Positions 8,933 to 20,493 of a stretch of DNA of 32,784 nt are shown here, one piece after another. The position numbers and the translations under genes are program-made. Within the stretch, counting starts at the first letter, position 1; every line of letters starts with the position of its first letter. Source of the stretch: Chloroflexota bacterium (GTDB taxonomy: Bacteria; Chloroflexota; Anaerolineae; Anaerolineales; UBA11858). The stretch covers positions 1-32,784 of the forward strand of contig DRBO01000033.1 of NCBI GenBank assembly GCA_011039385.1. Reading direction: 5' to 3'. The notes below the pieces were generated by a model. It saw only the letters and a list, made by a program, of their open reading frames with translations. It did no database searches and was not told the DNA's origin.

Positions 8933-11740
8933 TCAGTGGTCCGCTTTTTTTGATCCAAAGATAATCTTTGTCAATTCGGCGGCGATAGAGGGTCCTAAGA
9001 GCAGGGGAAGAATGATCTCCCATTGGATCCAGCCCAGGGGGGCTGTATCAAATATAACCTGCAAGAAAGGAACATAAACCACGGCAATCAGCAGGACCAG
9101 GGAGGATAGAATCGCCCAGTTCATCACCTTGTTGGTGAATATACCGGCTTTTAGAATCGGGACCCGTTCTGAACGGGCTGTATAAGCCCGCAGCAGCTCT
9201 GAGAAGGAAAGGGTCACAAAAGCCATGGTTGGGGCCATCTCTGGAAAATTCCGCAAACCGATCCAGTAGGCGGTCAGCGTGACCGCTGTGATGGCGATGG
9301 TTTGAATGCCTATGCCGGTTAACATGAACCGATTTAAAATCGGTTCATCAGGATCGCGGGGAGGCTGCTCCATCAGATCCGGATCGCCTTTTTCCAGGCC
9401 TAGCGCCAGAGCAGGCGCACCATCCGTGATCAAGTTCAACCACAGCAGCTGAATCGCGCTCAAAGGCGATTTCCAGCCTATCATGGTTGCCAGGAAAATT
9501 GTTGCGATTTCAGCAATATTACAGGAAAGCAGGAAATACACAAATTTGCGGATATTGCTGTAGATGACCCGCCCCTGCTCTACGGCGGAAACGATGCTGG
9601 CATAGTTATCATCTGTGAGCACCATATCCGCTGTCTCTTTAGCCACATCGGTTCCCGTGATGCCCATGGCAATGCCAATATCCGCCTTCTTGATCGAAGG
9701 CGCGTCGTTAACCCCGTCACCAGTCATGGCAACTACTTCATTATTCGAGCGGAACGCATCCACGATGCGCACCTTGTGTTCCGGTGAAACCCGCGCAAAC
9801 ACGTCAGTAGTTCTGACCGCTTCCTTAAGATCCTCGTCACTGATCTCGTCCAGCTCTTTACCGGTCAGCACACCGTGACCCTCAGTTAGGAGCCCGATCT
9901 CCTGGGCAATCGCTCTGGCAGTATTGGGATAGTCACCAGTGATCATCGCTGTCCGAATACCAGCTTGCTTGGCAGTATTAAGGGCGGGAAGAACTTCCGG
10001 CCGGGCAGGATCGATCATGCCCAGCAGTCCGACAAAGATCAATTCCTGCTCGATGTTTTCGTGCAAGCTGCCGGTCGAATGATAATCTAAATCCTTGATC
10101 ACCCGATAAGCTACTCCCAAAACACGCAGGGCTTGATTGGTCATGCGGTCATTGGCAGCCAAGATGCGCCTGCGCTGCTCCTCATCCAGGGGAACAGCAA
10201 CGTCATCCCGGCGTTGATAATGCGTACAGCGCTCCAGAACAATATCGGGGGCGCCTTTTTGCGCTACCACGTACCAGGCTTCATGTTTCTGATCATAGAA
10301 TGGAGAGACATCCCCTGCCTCAGGGTTTTTGATCGCATGGACAGTGACCATTCGTTTTCGTTCGGAATCAAAGGGAATCTCCTCAATACGGGGATAGGCC
10401 TGGGCAAGAGGTGCAGGCAGTGCTCCCCCCTTGGCTGCAGCGACCAGCAGCGCGCCCTCTGTGGGGTCGCCAACCATTCGGATGGTTTTCCGTCCACCTT
10501 CATCATAGTCAGTCTCCAGGATGGCATCATTATTGAGGGCGCCAATCCACAGAGCAGTCCGGATGCCGGGATAATCCCGAGCTAAATCTACTACCTGACC
10601 ATCATATAAAAATTCGCCTTCCAGGTTGTAGCCTGTCCCGGTGATATCCAGAAATTCTCCATCCACAGCGATATTGGTGACGGTCATCTCATTCTGGGTC
10701 AGGGTGCCAGTTTTATCAGAGCAGATCACGGTCGCCGAACCCAGGGTTTCTACCGAGGATAATTTCCTGATCAGGGCATTGCGGGCGATCATCTCCTGCA
10801 TGCCCAGGGCCAGCGTGATGGTCACTACAGCAGGCAGTCCTTCGGGAACAGCGGCGATAGCCAGGCTGACGGAGATGATAAACATTTCCAGCGGAGGGGT
10901 TCCTGTGATCATGCCTTCCACAAAGACCACCCCACAGATGACCAGGGTCACCCAACCCAAAGTGCGTCCAAAACTGTCCAGCCTTTTCTGAAGCGGCGTA
11001 TCGCCCTCGTCCACATCCTGAAGCATGGTAGCGATCTGTCCTATCTCCGTTTCCATGCCAGTGTTGACCACCACGCCCACTCCCCGGCCGTAGCTGACGA
11101 CGGTACCGGTATAGGCCATGGTTTTCCGATCCCCCAAAGCGGCATCGTCTTCCAGCTCAAGGTTGGCGTTTTTTGTGACTGCTACCGATTCTCCGGTCAA
11201 GGCAGCCTCTTCGATCCGAAGATTGGCTGTTTCCAGCAGCCGCACATCAGCCGGCACATAGTTTCCCGCCTCCAGGAAAACAATATCACCCGGCACAACA
11301 TCCCGGGCTGGTATGGCCTGACGGTGTCCTTCCCGGAGTACGTTGGCATCCGGAGCCGACATCTTCTTCAGGGCGGACAGGGCTTCTTCCGCCCTGCTTT
11401 CCTGGACCACACCCAGGACGGCATTCAGCACCACGATAGTCATGATTGCCGCGGCTTCAATCCAGTCGCCCACCACGACCGAGATCAAAGCTGCAGCCAA
11501 CAGCAGGATGACCACAAAGTTGGCAAATTGCTCGTAGATCTTTACCCAGATGCTGGCGGGGGGGGCTTCCTGGAGTTCATTGGCCCCATAAGCGTCATAG
11601 CGTAATTGGGCTTCCGAATTGGAAAGACCCTCTTCGCGGTTAACATTCAAGATTGAGATGACCTGGTTCGCTTTAATCGCGAACCAGGCTTCTTTTTGTT
11701 GTTGAGTTTCTTGTTCGGGTTGAGTTAGTTCTTTGTCCAC
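8933..11740 (-). CDS. Cation-translocating P-type ATPase (P2, calcium-transporter-like)
   Basis: ICSDKTGTLTQNEMT, TGES, AMTGDGVNDAPSIKKADIGIAMG, full-length with N- and C-terminal cation ATPase domains. Confidence 0.95.
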   Translation of the reverse strand: MDKELTQPEQETQQQKEAWFAIKANQVISILNVNREEGLSNSEAQLRYDAYGANELQEAPPASIWVKIYEQFANFVVILLLAAALISVVVGDWIEAAAIMTIVVLNAVLGVVQESRAEEALSALKKMSAPDANVLREGHRQAIPARDVVPGDIVFLEAGNYVPADVRLLETANLRIEEAALTGESVAVTKNANLELEDDAALGDRKTMAYTGTVVSYGRGVGVVVNTGMETEIGQIATMLQDVDEGDTPLQKRLDSFGRTLGWVTLVICGVVFVEGMITGTPPLEMFIISVSLAIAAVPEGLPAVVTITLALGMQEMIARNALIRKLSSVETLGSATVICSDKTGTLTQNEMTVTNIAVDGEFLDITGTGYNLEGEFLYDGQVVDLARDYPGIRTALWIGALNNDAILETDYDEGGRKTIRMVGDPTEGALLVAAAKGGALPAPLAQAYPRIEEIPFDSERKRMVTVHAIKNPEAGDVSPFYDQKHEAWYVVAQKGAPDIVLERCTHYQRRDDVAVPLDEEQRRRILAANDRMTNQALRVLGVAYRVIKDLDYHSTGSLHENIEQELIFVGLLGMIDPARPEVLPALNTAKQAGIRTAMITGDYPNTARAIAQEIGLLTEGHGVLTGKELDEISDEDLKEAVRTTDVFARVSPEHKVRIVDAFRSNNEVVAMTGDGVNDAPSIKKADIGIAMGITGTDVAKETADMVLTDDNYASIVSAVEQGRVIYSNIRKFVYFLLSCNIAEIATIFLATMIGWKSPLSAIQLLWLNLITDGAPALALGLEKGDPDLMEQPPRDPDEPILNRFMLTGIGIQTIAITAVTLTAYWIGLRNFPEMAPTMAFVTLSFSELLRAYTARSERVPILKAGIFTNKVMNWAILSSLVLLIAVVYVPFLQVIFDTAPLGWIQWEIILPLLLGPSIAAELTKIIFGSKKADH
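9324..9348. repeat. Perfect inverted repeat inside the P-type ATPase CDS
   Basis: ATGAACCGATTT-A-AAATCGGTTCAT, 12-bp arms with 1-nt centre. Confidence 0.95.
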
Positions 11741-11785
11741 GCTGAACTTCCCCTGGACTTAATTCCATGGTGATCAGCAGGTGGT

Positions 11786-13492
11786 TTATTCCCCTGCTGA
11801 TTTGTCATTGGTCGGTTCCAGCCCGCCCGGCACCTCCACGAAAATATACCAATCCGTGATGGTATTGAGCCGATCAGAAGCCTTGAAAATCGGGCCGATT
11901 CGGACGCCCTTAACCTCTGCGGCAACACCGTAGCTGTACACAGGATAATAGAGCGGAAGGGCTGGCAGTTGGTCATGGAATCTCACCTGGAAATTTTTAT
12001 ACAGCCGGGCACGTTCCCCAAGATCAAGAACCAACCGGCCTTGTTCCAAATATTCACTGGCCCGCCGGTCGTTCCACGTGGAATAATTTTGCCCATTCGT
12101 CGCCTGGGTTTGATGCCAAAAAGGATAAGGATCCGGATCAGGCATACCGGTTAGATTTATATCAACCAGGGCAGCCTCATACTCCCGGGATTCAAGTCTA
12201 TCCATCAGTTCTTCATAGGGCAAGGAGCGCAAAGTGATCTTGAATCCAAGTGTCGTCCAATTTTCCTGGATAGCCCGGGCAATCTGAGCGTGAATTCCGG
12301 ATTCAGGGTAGATCAACTCCATTTCCAGGCGGTCCCCGTCTTCATTCTCGCGGGCAGTTACTCCTTCGCTCGGGAAGGTATATCCAAGGTCTTTGAGGAT
12401 CTCAATGGCGAATTCTGAGTCATACTCATAACGGGGTAAATTCTCGTAATAAGCCCAAGTTTTGGGGAAGACAGGACCATCTGCGATGATGGCTTGCCCC
12501 TGGTTGAGATGATCCACAAGATACTGACGATTAATACCCTGCAGCAAAGCTTTTCTCAGATCCACTTCCCTCAAAAAGGGAAGCTCCGGGTTGTTCAAAT
12601 TGAGCAGCACCAGGGTCATTTCGGGCAAGCGGCTGGTGTAAAAACGCAGATTTTCATCTGCCAGGGCATCTGCAAGAATGTCATCTGATATCTCCCCGAT
12701 ACCCTGGATTTCCCCTGCCTGATAAGCCTCCCAAACCGTATGGGAGTCCGGGAAGTATTTGAAAGCAACCTGATCCAGGTAAGCTTGCTGCCCGAAGAAA
12801 TCCGGATTCTGCTTGAGAATAACACCAGTAATTTGATCATCTTCAACGATCAAGCGGTCAAACTGAAAAGGTCCTGTGCCCACTGGCTGCAGATTAAAGG
12901 GCGCATCGACGATTTCCGTGGGGGAAAGATCCCCCAGCAAATGGGCAGGCAAAATACCAAAATCAAGGTATCCCAAAAATGGGGAATATGCCTCCGGGAG
13001 CCTGAACTGGAAATTTCTTTCATCCAGGCTGACAATTTCGATTTCCTCCCAGAATTCTGCCAGATCTTCAGGGACCGGAAACTCTGGATCCTTGAGCAAA
13101 TTGACCGTAAAGACCACATCCGCGCTGGTCACCGGCTCGCCATCATGCCAGAACACATCTGGCCGAAGGGAAAAGTTATATACATCTCCATCCGCCGAGA
13201 TTCCCCAGGCGCTGGAGAGATCCGGCTGCGGCAGGCCGGTGCTGTCGAAGCGGATCAATCCCCTGAAAAGCAGACTGACCGGATCCTGATCCGGGGGATT
13301 GAATTCCGCCAGGAGAGGATTCAACCGTATCAGGGAACCTACAATGCCTTCCGTGTATAATCCGCCGCTGGTAGGTTCTGGGGCTTCCACAAGCACAGGC
13401 TCAGCCTGCTGTCCCCAGAGGACAAAGCCAATCACAACCAGTGCCAGGACAATGATCAATATTTGCCAGCGCAGTTTTCTAATCAGTTTCAT
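11786..13492 (-). CDS. ABC transporter substrate-binding protein, peptide/nickel type (SBP_bac_5)
   Basis: N-terminal TM/signal; GGLYTEGIVGSLIRLNPLL, FSLRPDVFWHDGEPVTSADVVFTVNLLKDPEF, VGTGPFQF, LRKALLQGINRQYLVD. Confidence 0.92.
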   Translation of the reverse strand: MKLIRKLRWQILIIVLALVVIGFVLWGQQAEPVLVEAPEPTSGGLYTEGIVGSLIRLNPLLAEFNPPDQDPVSLLFRGLIRFDSTGLPQPDLSSAWGISADGDVYNFSLRPDVFWHDGEPVTSADVVFTVNLLKDPEFPVPEDLAEFWEEIEIVSLDERNFQFRLPEAYSPFLGYLDFGILPAHLLGDLSPTEIVDAPFNLQPVGTGPFQFDRLIVEDDQITGVILKQNPDFFGQQAYLDQVAFKYFPDSHTVWEAYQAGEIQGIGEISDDILADALADENLRFYTSRLPEMTLVLLNLNNPELPFLREVDLRKALLQGINRQYLVDHLNQGQAIIADGPVFPKTWAYYENLPRYEYDSEFAIEILKDLGYTFPSEGVTARENEDGDRLEMELIYPESGIHAQIARAIQENWTTLGFKITLRSLPYEELMDRLESREYEAALVDINLTGMPDPDPYPFWHQTQATNGQNYSTWNDRRASEYLEQGRLVLDLGERARLYKNFQVRFHDQLPALPLYYPVYSYGVAAEVKGVRIGPIFKASDRLNTITDWYIFVEVPGGLEPTNDKSAGE

Positions 13493-13543
13493 GGTATTTT
13501 TCCTGCAGTATTGTAGTTTTTCTTCCCCCTCCCGTTAAACCTA

Positions 13544-13575
13544 GCCGGAAAACATGGAAATCCATATTTTCCGGC
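13544..13575. other. Near-perfect long hairpin between secG and the SBP gene
   Basis: GCCGGAAAA-C-ATGGA-AA-TCCAT-A-TTTTCCGGC; one C/A mismatch, 2-nt loop, no U-tract. Confidence 0.7.
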
Positions 13576-13620
13576 AATCAGAGGCAGAACATGTCAACCT
13601 ATACCAAGCCGATCTTCCTA

Positions 13621-13845
13621 TTAAACTGTTACAATTACTGAGGCGATTGCCAATCCAAAAAACAATACACTGAGTCCGATAGTCACTCGGAATAAGGTCT
13701 TCTCAATACCCCGCCGAGCAGAAAACACACCACCTGCATCACCACCTGTTAATCCACCCAGACCAGCTCCCTTGCTCTGTAGAATTACACTGGCAATCAG
13801 GGCTGCAGAGGTAATAATCAATCCTATGTTCAGATATGTCGCCAC
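13621..13845 (-). CDS. secG: Preprotein translocase subunit SecG
   Basis: YLNIGLIITSAALIASVILQSKGAGLGGLTGG…SARRGIEKTLFRVTIGLSVLFFGLAIA; GTG start at 13845 with GGAGG upstream. Confidence 0.88.
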   Translation of the reverse strand: MATYLNIGLIITSAALIASVILQSKGAGLGGLTGGDAGGVFSARRGIEKTLFRVTIGLSVLFFGLAIASVIVTV

Positions 13846-14005
13846 AAAAACCTCCCAGACCAACAGAAAGCATAAGCTCAAACCAGTTTCTGTCAATCGT
13901 TTATTTTCACTGTTAATCTAATATCAAGCAGGGCGATTATACCTTCTCTACAGGGAGAACGTCAAGAAGCTCCCGTCTACCCAATACTATCAAGGGGAAT
14001 AGATC

Positions 14006-15070
14006 ATGTCAGAAATAATCATTAACTTGCACATACATACTGCACATTCAGATGGCACAGGCAGCCATCAGGAGATCGCTGAAGCTGCCCTGGACACCGG
14101 GTTGGACGCAGTGATCATCACTGACCACAATATCCTGGTACAGGGCCAGGAAGGCTACCACACCCGCGGAGATAAGCGCGTATTGGTGCTGGTTGGGGAA
14201 GAGATCCACGATGACAACACACCAGCCAGGAACAACCACTTGCTGGTCTTTGGCGCTGGTCAGGAACTCGCAGGCCTGGCATCGGATACCCAGCAGCTGG
14301 TGGATCGAGTCAATGACCTGGGCGGTCTTTCCTTCATAGCCCACCCGATCGATCCAGCAGCCGCCAAGTTCAACCAGGGTGATTTTTCCTGGGATAAATG
14401 GGATGTGATTGGGTTTACCGGGATCGAACTCTGGAATGGCTTCTCGGAATTCAAAACCAGGCTGAAAAACATCCCCTCCGCCCTGTGGTATGCTCATCTT
14501 CCGAAACGAATCGCCCGCGGTCCCATTCAGGAGACCCTTGCCATCTGGGACAGGCTGACCAGCAGCGGTTTGCGCGTTGTTGCTGTTGGTGGTTCCGATG
14601 CCCATGCCCTGCATGCCAGTTTGGGCCCTATCAAAAAGACCCTGTTCCCCTACCAGGTTCATTTCAAGTCTGTAAACACTCATCTGCTGCTGCCAACAGA
14701 ATTAACAGGTGGATTTGAGGTCGATCAGGGTTTAATATATCAAGCACTGCGCGCAGGGCATGCGTTTATTGGGTATGATCTCCCTTTCCCGACTACCGGC
14801 TTCCAGTTTACAGCCGCTTCTGGAGAGGAAGAAGCGATCATGGGAGATGAAATCCCCCTTCTGGATAGCACAACCCTGGAGATCAACATCCCCCTGCCCG
14901 GGGAGTGTGTCTTGATCAGAAACGGGATCATGGTCAAGAAATGGCGGAACCGTACCCGGTGCAGCATTGAGGTAACCTCTGCGGGAATTTACCGGGTTGA
15001 AGTTTACCTCCCTTATCGGGGCAGGCGCAGAGGATGGATATACAGCAACCCAATCTATATTCGTGAGTGA
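14006..15070 (+). CDS. PHP-domain metal-dependent phosphoesterase
   Basis: [52 protein letters not shown]. Confidence 0.9.
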   Translation: MSEIIINLHIHTAHSDGTGSHQEIAEAALDTGLDAVIITDHNILVQGQEGYHTRGDKRVLVLVGEEIHDDNTPARNNHLLVFGAGQELAGLASDTQQLVDRVNDLGGLSFIAHPIDPAAAKFNQGDFSWDKWDVIGFTGIELWNGFSEFKTRLKNIPSALWYAHLPKRIARGPIQETLAIWDRLTSSGLRVVAVGGSDAHALHASLGPIKKTLFPYQVHFKSVNTHLLLPTELTGGFEVDQGLIYQALRAGHAFIGYDLPFPTTGFQFTAASGEEEAIMGDEIPLLDSTTLEINIPLPGECVLIRNGIMVKKWRNRTRCSIEVTSAGIYRVEVYLPYRGRRRGWIYSNPIYIRE

Positions 15071-15078
15071 GGAAGGTT

Positions 15079-17124
15079 ATGAAGTTTAAGTTGCAGGCCC
15101 CGTTCAAGCCCATGGGCGACCAACCCCAGGCAATAGAAAAACTCCTCCAGGGAATCAAAAACGGCCAACAGCACCAGGTCCTTCTGGGCGCGACCGGTAC
15201 GGGAAAAACCTATACGATTGCCAATGTGATCGAAAAGACCCAGATGCCTGCCCTGGTGATCGCCCACAACAAGACCCTGGCTGCCCAGCTTTATGCGGAA
15301 TTCAAGTCATTCTTCCCTGAAAACGCTGTGGAGTATTTTGTCAGCTACTATGATTACTATCAGCCCGAAGCCTATGTGCCCCATCAGGACCTGTTCATCG
15401 AAAAAGAAACTGCAATCAACGAAGAAATTGACAGATTGCGGTTGGCTGCTACCACAGCGCTGATGTCCCGCAAAGATGTAATTATCGTTGCCTCTGTCTC
15501 CTGCATTTACGGCCTTGGCAATCCCGAAGCTTACGGGAGTGTGGTTATTGAGTTGCGGGTCGGATCTGTTTACCGCCGCAACGCTCTGTTGCGCCAACTT
15601 ATCGAAGGACAATATTCCCGCAATGATATCGATCTCCGGCCGGGTTCTTTCCGGGTGAGAGGTGATACGCTGGAAATTGCCCCGGCTTATGACGACCAGT
15701 ATGTCTACCGGGTCTCCTTCTTTGGAGACGAAGTGGAGCGGATCTCACGAATTGACCGGGTAACAGCGGAAATCCTGGAAGAGGCCGGGGAAATCAATAT
15801 CTACCCAGCCAAACACTTCATCACAGAGGAAGAAAAACTCAAACGGGCGATCAAGGATATCGAAGACGAACTCATCGACCAGGTGATCACATTTAACCGC
15901 CACGGCAAGCTGCTGGAAGCCCAGCGCATCGAGCAGCGGACAAAATATGACCTGGAAATGCTGCGCGAGGTGGGCTACTGCTCGGGGATCGAAAACTATT
16001 CCCGGCATCTAGATCAGCGTCCAGTTAATTCGGCGCCCTGGACGATGATGGACTACCTGCCGCAGGAGTACCTCTTGATTCTGGATGAATCCCATATGAC
16101 CATTCCCCAGATCCGGGGTATGTTCAACGGCGATCGCTCTCGCAAAGCCACCTTGGTGGAATATGGATTCCGGCTGCCCTCCGCCCTGGACAACCGTCCT
16201 CTTAAATTCGAGGAATTCGAAAACAAGATGGGCTACACCATCTATACCTCTGCCACTCCCGGGCCTTATGAGTTGGGAAAGGTCGCTGAAGTGGTTGACC
16301 AGGTCATCCGCCCAACAGGCTTGATCGATCCAGAAGTGGTCGTTCGTCCTATCGAAGGGCAGGTAGATGATTTGCTGGGGGAGATCCACCAGCGTTCAGA
16401 AAGAGGTGAACGGGTCCTGGTAACAACCCTGACCAAACGGATGGCCGAGGACCTTTCCAAATATCTCGAGGAGAGCGGGGTCAAGGTTCACTATCTTCAC
16501 TCGGAAATTGACACCCTGGAGAGAGTTGGCATTCTGCGGGATTTGAGATTGGGTATCTATGATGTGATCGTGGGTATCAACCTGCTCCGGGAAGGACTGG
16601 ACCTGCCCGAAGTTTCCCTGGTTGCCATTCTGGACGCAGACAAGGCTGGATTCCTGCGTTCGGATACTGCCCTGATCCAGACTATCGGAAGGGCAGCCCG
16701 TCACGTCAAGGGCAAGGTGATCATGTACGCTGACTCGATCACACCAGCCATGGAAACTGCCCTGGAGGAAACTAACCGGCGGCGCCAAAAACAGGTCGAC
16801 TACAATCTGGAACACGGCATCGAGCCTGAGAGCATCAAGAAATCAATCTCGGACATCACTGAGAGGGTTAAGATGAGAGCGGTAGCTGAAAGCAGCGGGG
16901 AGTATCAGCCTGGCTTCGGGAATATCCCGTTGCCTGAACTGAAAAACATCATCACTGAGATGGAAAAACAGATGCTGGCCGCCGCCGAAAACCTGGAATT
17001 TGAAACCGCTGCTGGCTTGCGTGATCAGCTCTTCGAGCTGCGTGAGCTGCTGGCGCTGCAGACGGACATGAAGCCCTGGGAAAAGATCAATTTGCTGGCA
17101 GGGAAGGAACCCAGGAAAAATTGA
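15079..17124 (+). CDS. uvrB: Excinuclease ABC subunit B
   Basis: [15 protein letters not shown]…[25 protein letters not shown] beta-hairpin, helicase motifs, C-terminal UVR domain ([24 protein letters not shown]). Confidence 0.97.
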   Translation: MKFKLQAPFKPMGDQPQAIEKLLQGIKNGQQHQVLLGATGTGKTYTIANVIEKTQMPALVIAHNKTLAAQLYAEFKSFFPENAVEYFVSYYDYYQPEAYVPHQDLFIEKETAINEEIDRLRLAATTALMSRKDVIIVASVSCIYGLGNPEAYGSVVIELRVGSVYRRNALLRQLIEGQYSRNDIDLRPGSFRVRGDTLEIAPAYDDQYVYRVSFFGDEVERISRIDRVTAEILEEAGEINIYPAKHFITEEEKLKRAIKDIEDELIDQVITFNRHGKLLEAQRIEQRTKYDLEMLREVGYCSGIENYSRHLDQRPVNSAPWTMMDYLPQEYLLILDESHMTIPQIRGMFNGDRSRKATLVEYGFRLPSALDNRPLKFEEFENKMGYTIYTSATPGPYELGKVAEVVDQVIRPTGLIDPEVVVRPIEGQVDDLLGEIHQRSERGERVLVTTLTKRMAEDLSKYLEESGVKVHYLHSEIDTLERVGILRDLRLGIYDVIVGINLLREGLDLPEVSLVAILDADKAGFLRSDTALIQTIGRAARHVKGKVIMYADSITPAMETALEETNRRRQKQVDYNLEHGIEPESIKKSISDITERVKMRAVAESSGEYQPGFGNIPLPELKNIITEMEKQMLAAAENLEFETAAGLRDQLFELRELLALQTDMKPWEKINLLAGKEPRKN

Positions 17125-17625
17125 TCAGGGGGAGATCTTCCGGATCAAGTGCCTGAACGTGTGCCCGATGGGATTGGCCTGGTCTGCTGGAAACTCCTGT
17201 TCACAGATCTTCAACCAATTATCGGCGTCATACGCTGGAAAATATACATCCGCCTTGCTGGTGGTATGCACGTGGGATAAATACATCCTATCCGCTATCG
17301 GCAGGGCCAATTGATAGATTTCCGCTCCCCCGATCACAAAAACCTCACTATCCCCCGCATCCCGGGCGATTTGCAGCGCGTCCTGCAGGGATCCGGCCAG
17401 CCGGCTGCCTGTCAGCTTGTATTCCGGATTCCGGGAGAGGACAATCATCCTCCTCCCGGGGAGGGGCTTCCCAATCGATTGATAGGTCTTCCTTCCAAGA
17501 ATGAGGTGGTGACCCATAGTCAGCTTCTTAAAACGCCCCAGATCCACTGGTAAATGCCAGGGGATTTGATTCTTGAATCCGATGCCGCCCTCTTCATCCA
17601 GCGCGGCGATGATAGATAGGATCAT
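17125..17625 (-). CDS. folA: Dihydrofolate reductase
   Basis: [56 protein letters not shown]. Confidence 0.95.
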   Translation of the reverse strand: MILSIIAALDEEGGIGFKNQIPWHLPVDLGRFKKLTMGHHLILGRKTYQSIGKPLPGRRMIVLSRNPEYKLTGSRLAGSLQDALQIARDAGDSEVFVIGGAEIYQLALPIADRMYLSHVHTTSKADVYFPAYDADNWLKICEQEFPADQANPIGHTFRHLIRKISP

Positions 17626-18416
17626 ACCGAAACCTCGGCCTTGATATGGGGATGAGCTTGATAATTCTCAAGTTGAAAGTCCTCGTATTCAAACCCAAAA
17701 ATCGAGTCCACCCGGGGGTTGATATTCATGGTTGGCAGCGGGTACGGTTTGCGTTCCAGCTGCAGGCGGGCATTATCCAGATGATCCAGGTAAAGGTGAG
17801 CGTCACCCAGGGTATGCACAAAATCACCCGGCTTGAGACCACAAACCTGGGCGATCATCAGGGTCAGCAGAGAATAGGAGGCGATGTTGAACGGCACGCC
17901 CAGAAAGACATCCGCTGAACGCTGGTAAAGCTGGCAGGACAATCTGCCTCCCGCAACGTAAAACTGGAACAATAAATGGCAGGGCGGCAGGGCCATCTTT
18001 TCAATCTGACCGACATTCCAGGCGCTGACAAGGATCCGGCGTGAGTTGGGATTGGTTTTGATCTGTTCGACCGCTTGCGAGATCTGATCAACGACACCCC
18101 CTTCGGGATCCTGCCAAAATCGCCATTGGAAACCGTATACGGGTCCCAGATCCCCGTTTTCATCCGCCCATTCATCCCAAATACGCACCCCGTGTTTTTT
18201 GAGGTATTGGATATTTGTATCCCCTTTTAAGAACCATAATAACTCGTAGATGATGGATTTGAGGTGCAGTTTCTTGGTAGTCAGCAGGGGAAATCCCTGG
18301 GCCAGATCAAAGCGCATTTGGTAACCAAACACCGATCTCGTTCCCGTTCCTGTCCGGTCCCCTTTTTCTACACCCTGATCCAGGATATGCTGCATTAAAT
18401 CCAGATATTGCCGCAT
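17622..18416 (-). CDS. thyA: Thymidylate synthase
   Basis: [49 protein letters not shown]; 4-nt overlap with folA. Confidence 0.97.
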   Translation of the reverse strand: MRQYLDLMQHILDQGVEKGDRTGTGTRSVFGYQMRFDLAQGFPLLTTKKLHLKSIIYELLWFLKGDTNIQYLKKHGVRIWDEWADENGDLGPVYGFQWRFWQDPEGGVVDQISQAVEQIKTNPNSRRILVSAWNVGQIEKMALPPCHLLFQFYVAGGRLSCQLYQRSADVFLGVPFNIASYSLLTLMIAQVCGLKPGDFVHTLGDAHLYLDHLDNARLQLERKPYPLPTMNINPRVDSIFGFEYEDFQLENYQAHPHIKAEVSV

Positions 18417-18542
18417 GATATTCCCCTTTTATAATGGTTGATAATCTGCAAGGAATTCCTAAATAGCTTATCATATTTCCTGACTGACTGCGAGTTTGCC
18501 AGGCCTGCTACAATAGGGTTAAGGAAATCAAAGGGAAAATTC

Positions 18543-19010
18543 ATGATCAGCAATAATGTCACCAGACTGCTGGACAACCGCAAGATCATCTATCGGGCCT
18601 ATGAGCTTCCAAAACAGAAATTGGGCGCTGAGGAAACTGCCCGGCTGCTGGATGTTCCTCTCGAAATCGTGTTCAAGAGCATTGTCATTACGCGCAGGGG
18701 ACCGGGCAAACCCATTCTGGCTGTTGTCCCCGGGAACAAGGAAGTGGACCTCAAAGCTCTGGCCCGGGTATTAGGGGAAAAGAAAGTCTCCCCGGCGACC
18801 CAAAGCGAGGCGGAGAATTTCACCGGGCTGCAGGCAGGGGGCATTTCCCCTCTGGCGCTTGTCAACCGCGGATTTGAGATCCTGATCGATCAATCCGCAC
18901 TCAGTCATGAAGCCATCCATATCTCCGGGGGAGAACTCGGTTTGAATATCAGGCTGACAGGGGCGGATCTGATCCAGCTCACCCGGGGGAAAACCGCCTC
19001 TATCTGTTGA
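18543..19010 (+). CDS. ybaK: YbaK/EbsC-type Cys-tRNA(Pro) deacylase
   Basis: GAEETARLLDVPLEIVFKSIVITRRGPGKPILAVVPGNKEVDLKALARVLGEKKV; start at ATG 18543 rather than 18438. Confidence 0.85.
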   Translation: MISNNVTRLLDNRKIIYRAYELPKQKLGAEETARLLDVPLEIVFKSIVITRRGPGKPILAVVPGNKEVDLKALARVLGEKKVSPATQSEAENFTGLQAGGISPLALVNRGFEILIDQSALSHEAIHISGGELGLNIRLTGADLIQLTRGKTASIC

Positions 19011-19016
19011 AATTGA

Positions 19017-20477
19017 TCATCCCTTGATAACCACCAGGGGTTTTAAACGGGCTACCGGCGCTGCAATTCCTGCCTGGACAACCGTATCCACCACAACATC
19101 CACATCTTTGTACGCTGCGGGTGCTTCCTCAGCCAGGCCGGCCATTGAACCAGCCCGGATGGTAATGCCTTTTTTTTCCAGGCTCGCCCTAAGGTCTTCT
19201 CCCCTGATGGTTTTTTTAGCCTTCGAGCGGCTCATCACCCGCCCTGCCCCATGACAGCATGACCCTAATGATCGCCGCATGGCTCCCTCAGTGCCACGCA
19301 GCACCCAGGAGGAGGTGCCCATGCTTCCCGGCACCAGTACCGGTTGGCCGATCTTCCCATATTCCGACGGCAAGTCTTCTGCTCCGGGGCCAAATGCCCG
19401 GGTGGCGCCTTTGCGGTGCACACAGACTTCAATTTCCTTTCCGCCAATCGAATGGGTTTCAATCTTTCCGATATTGTGGGCTACATCATAGACCAGGCTT
19501 AACCCCCAATTTTTGACTCTGCCGGCCAGCACACTCTCAAATGCTTCCCGGGCCTGGTGACTCAGCACCTGGCGGTTGGCAAAAGCATAATTCGCAGCGC
19601 AGGCCATGGCTGAAAGGTAGGCTTCCCCTTCCGGCGTATCCATCGGAGCACAGACCAGGGCCCGATCCGGCAGCTGGATACCATAACGGTCCACAGCGGA
19701 TTGCAGGCTCTTGACATAATCTGAACACACCTGGTGTCCCAATCCCCGGGATCCGCAGTGGATCTGCAAAGCCAGATAACCTTCCTGGAGGCCCATCACC
19801 CGGGCGGCCTCAGGATCGAAAACACTCTCCACCAGGTCAATTTCGATAAAATGATTCCCGGCACCCAGCGAGCCCACCTGGCTGCTGCCCCGCTGCCAGG
19901 CTCGAGGGCTGATGTACCGGGGATCTGCCCCTGAGATCCGTCCCCCTTCTTCGGTCCGGCGCAAATCCTGATCGCTCGCAAATCCTTTCCTTCGAGCCCA
20001 TTGGGATCCATTCCGGCAAACCTCCCCGGTTTCCCGGAGGGAAAAGCGTTGCCTTCCCCCTGTTCCCACACCGCTGGGGCAGAACTGGTTGAGTGCAGTA
20101 GCCAGATCTTCCAGGTGGGGCTTGGCCTCCTGATAGAGCAGGCGGCTGGCCAGTAGGCGCACGCCGCAGTTGATGTCATAACCGATTCCCCCGGGAGATA
20201 TCACACCCTCCGGGTAGCGGGTGGCTGCCACCCCTCCAATTGGAAAACCGTATCCCTGATGCATATCCGGCATCACCAGCACTGCACTTGCCAATCCGGG
20301 CAGAGTAGCGGCGTTGACAGCTTGTTCCAGGGATTTATCACGGGTAATTTCCTGGAGCAGTTCTTCAGATGCAAAGAGGCGGACCGGGACGCGCATGTCC
20401 GGACGGTGAGAGACAGGAATCTCCCACTCATACGGGGTAATCTGCTGCAGATCAGATCTGGAAACCATGCAAGACAA
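19017..20477 (-). CDS. rtcB: RtcB RNA-splicing ligase
   Basis: [80 protein letters not shown]. Confidence 0.96.
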   Translation of the reverse strand: MSCMVSRSDLQQITPYEWEIPVSHRPDMRVPVRLFASEELLQEITRDKSLEQAVNAATLPGLASAVLVMPDMHQGYGFPIGGVAATRYPEGVISPGGIGYDINCGVRLLASRLLYQEAKPHLEDLATALNQFCPSGVGTGGRQRFSLRETGEVCRNGSQWARRKGFASDQDLRRTEEGGRISGADPRYISPRAWQRGSSQVGSLGAGNHFIEIDLVESVFDPEAARVMGLQEGYLALQIHCGSRGLGHQVCSDYVKSLQSAVDRYGIQLPDRALVCAPMDTPEGEAYLSAMACAANYAFANRQVLSHQAREAFESVLAGRVKNWGLSLVYDVAHNIGKIETHSIGGKEIEVCVHRKGATRAFGPGAEDLPSEYGKIGQPVLVPGSMGTSSWVLRGTEGAMRRSLGSCCHGAGRVMSRSKAKKTIRGEDLRASLEKKGITIRAGSMAGLAEEAPAAYKDVDVVVDTVVQAGIAAPVARLKPLVVIKG

Positions 20478-20493
20478 CCTTTAAATTTTCGAT

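Noticed and set aside
12740-13360. 206-aa plus-strand ORF opposite the SBP gene
   Set aside because: Lies antisense within a well-supported SBP_bac_5 CDS; its translation lacks recognisable domain motifs.
14048-14683. 211-aa minus-strand ORF
   Set aside because: Antisense shadow of the PHP-domain CDS.
20250-20275. Third copy of the CGTATC-N15-GCGTC motif (CGTATC-N15-GCATC)
   Set aside because: Inside the rtcB CDS, mismatched in the second half and not upstream of a plus-strand gene; probably chance.
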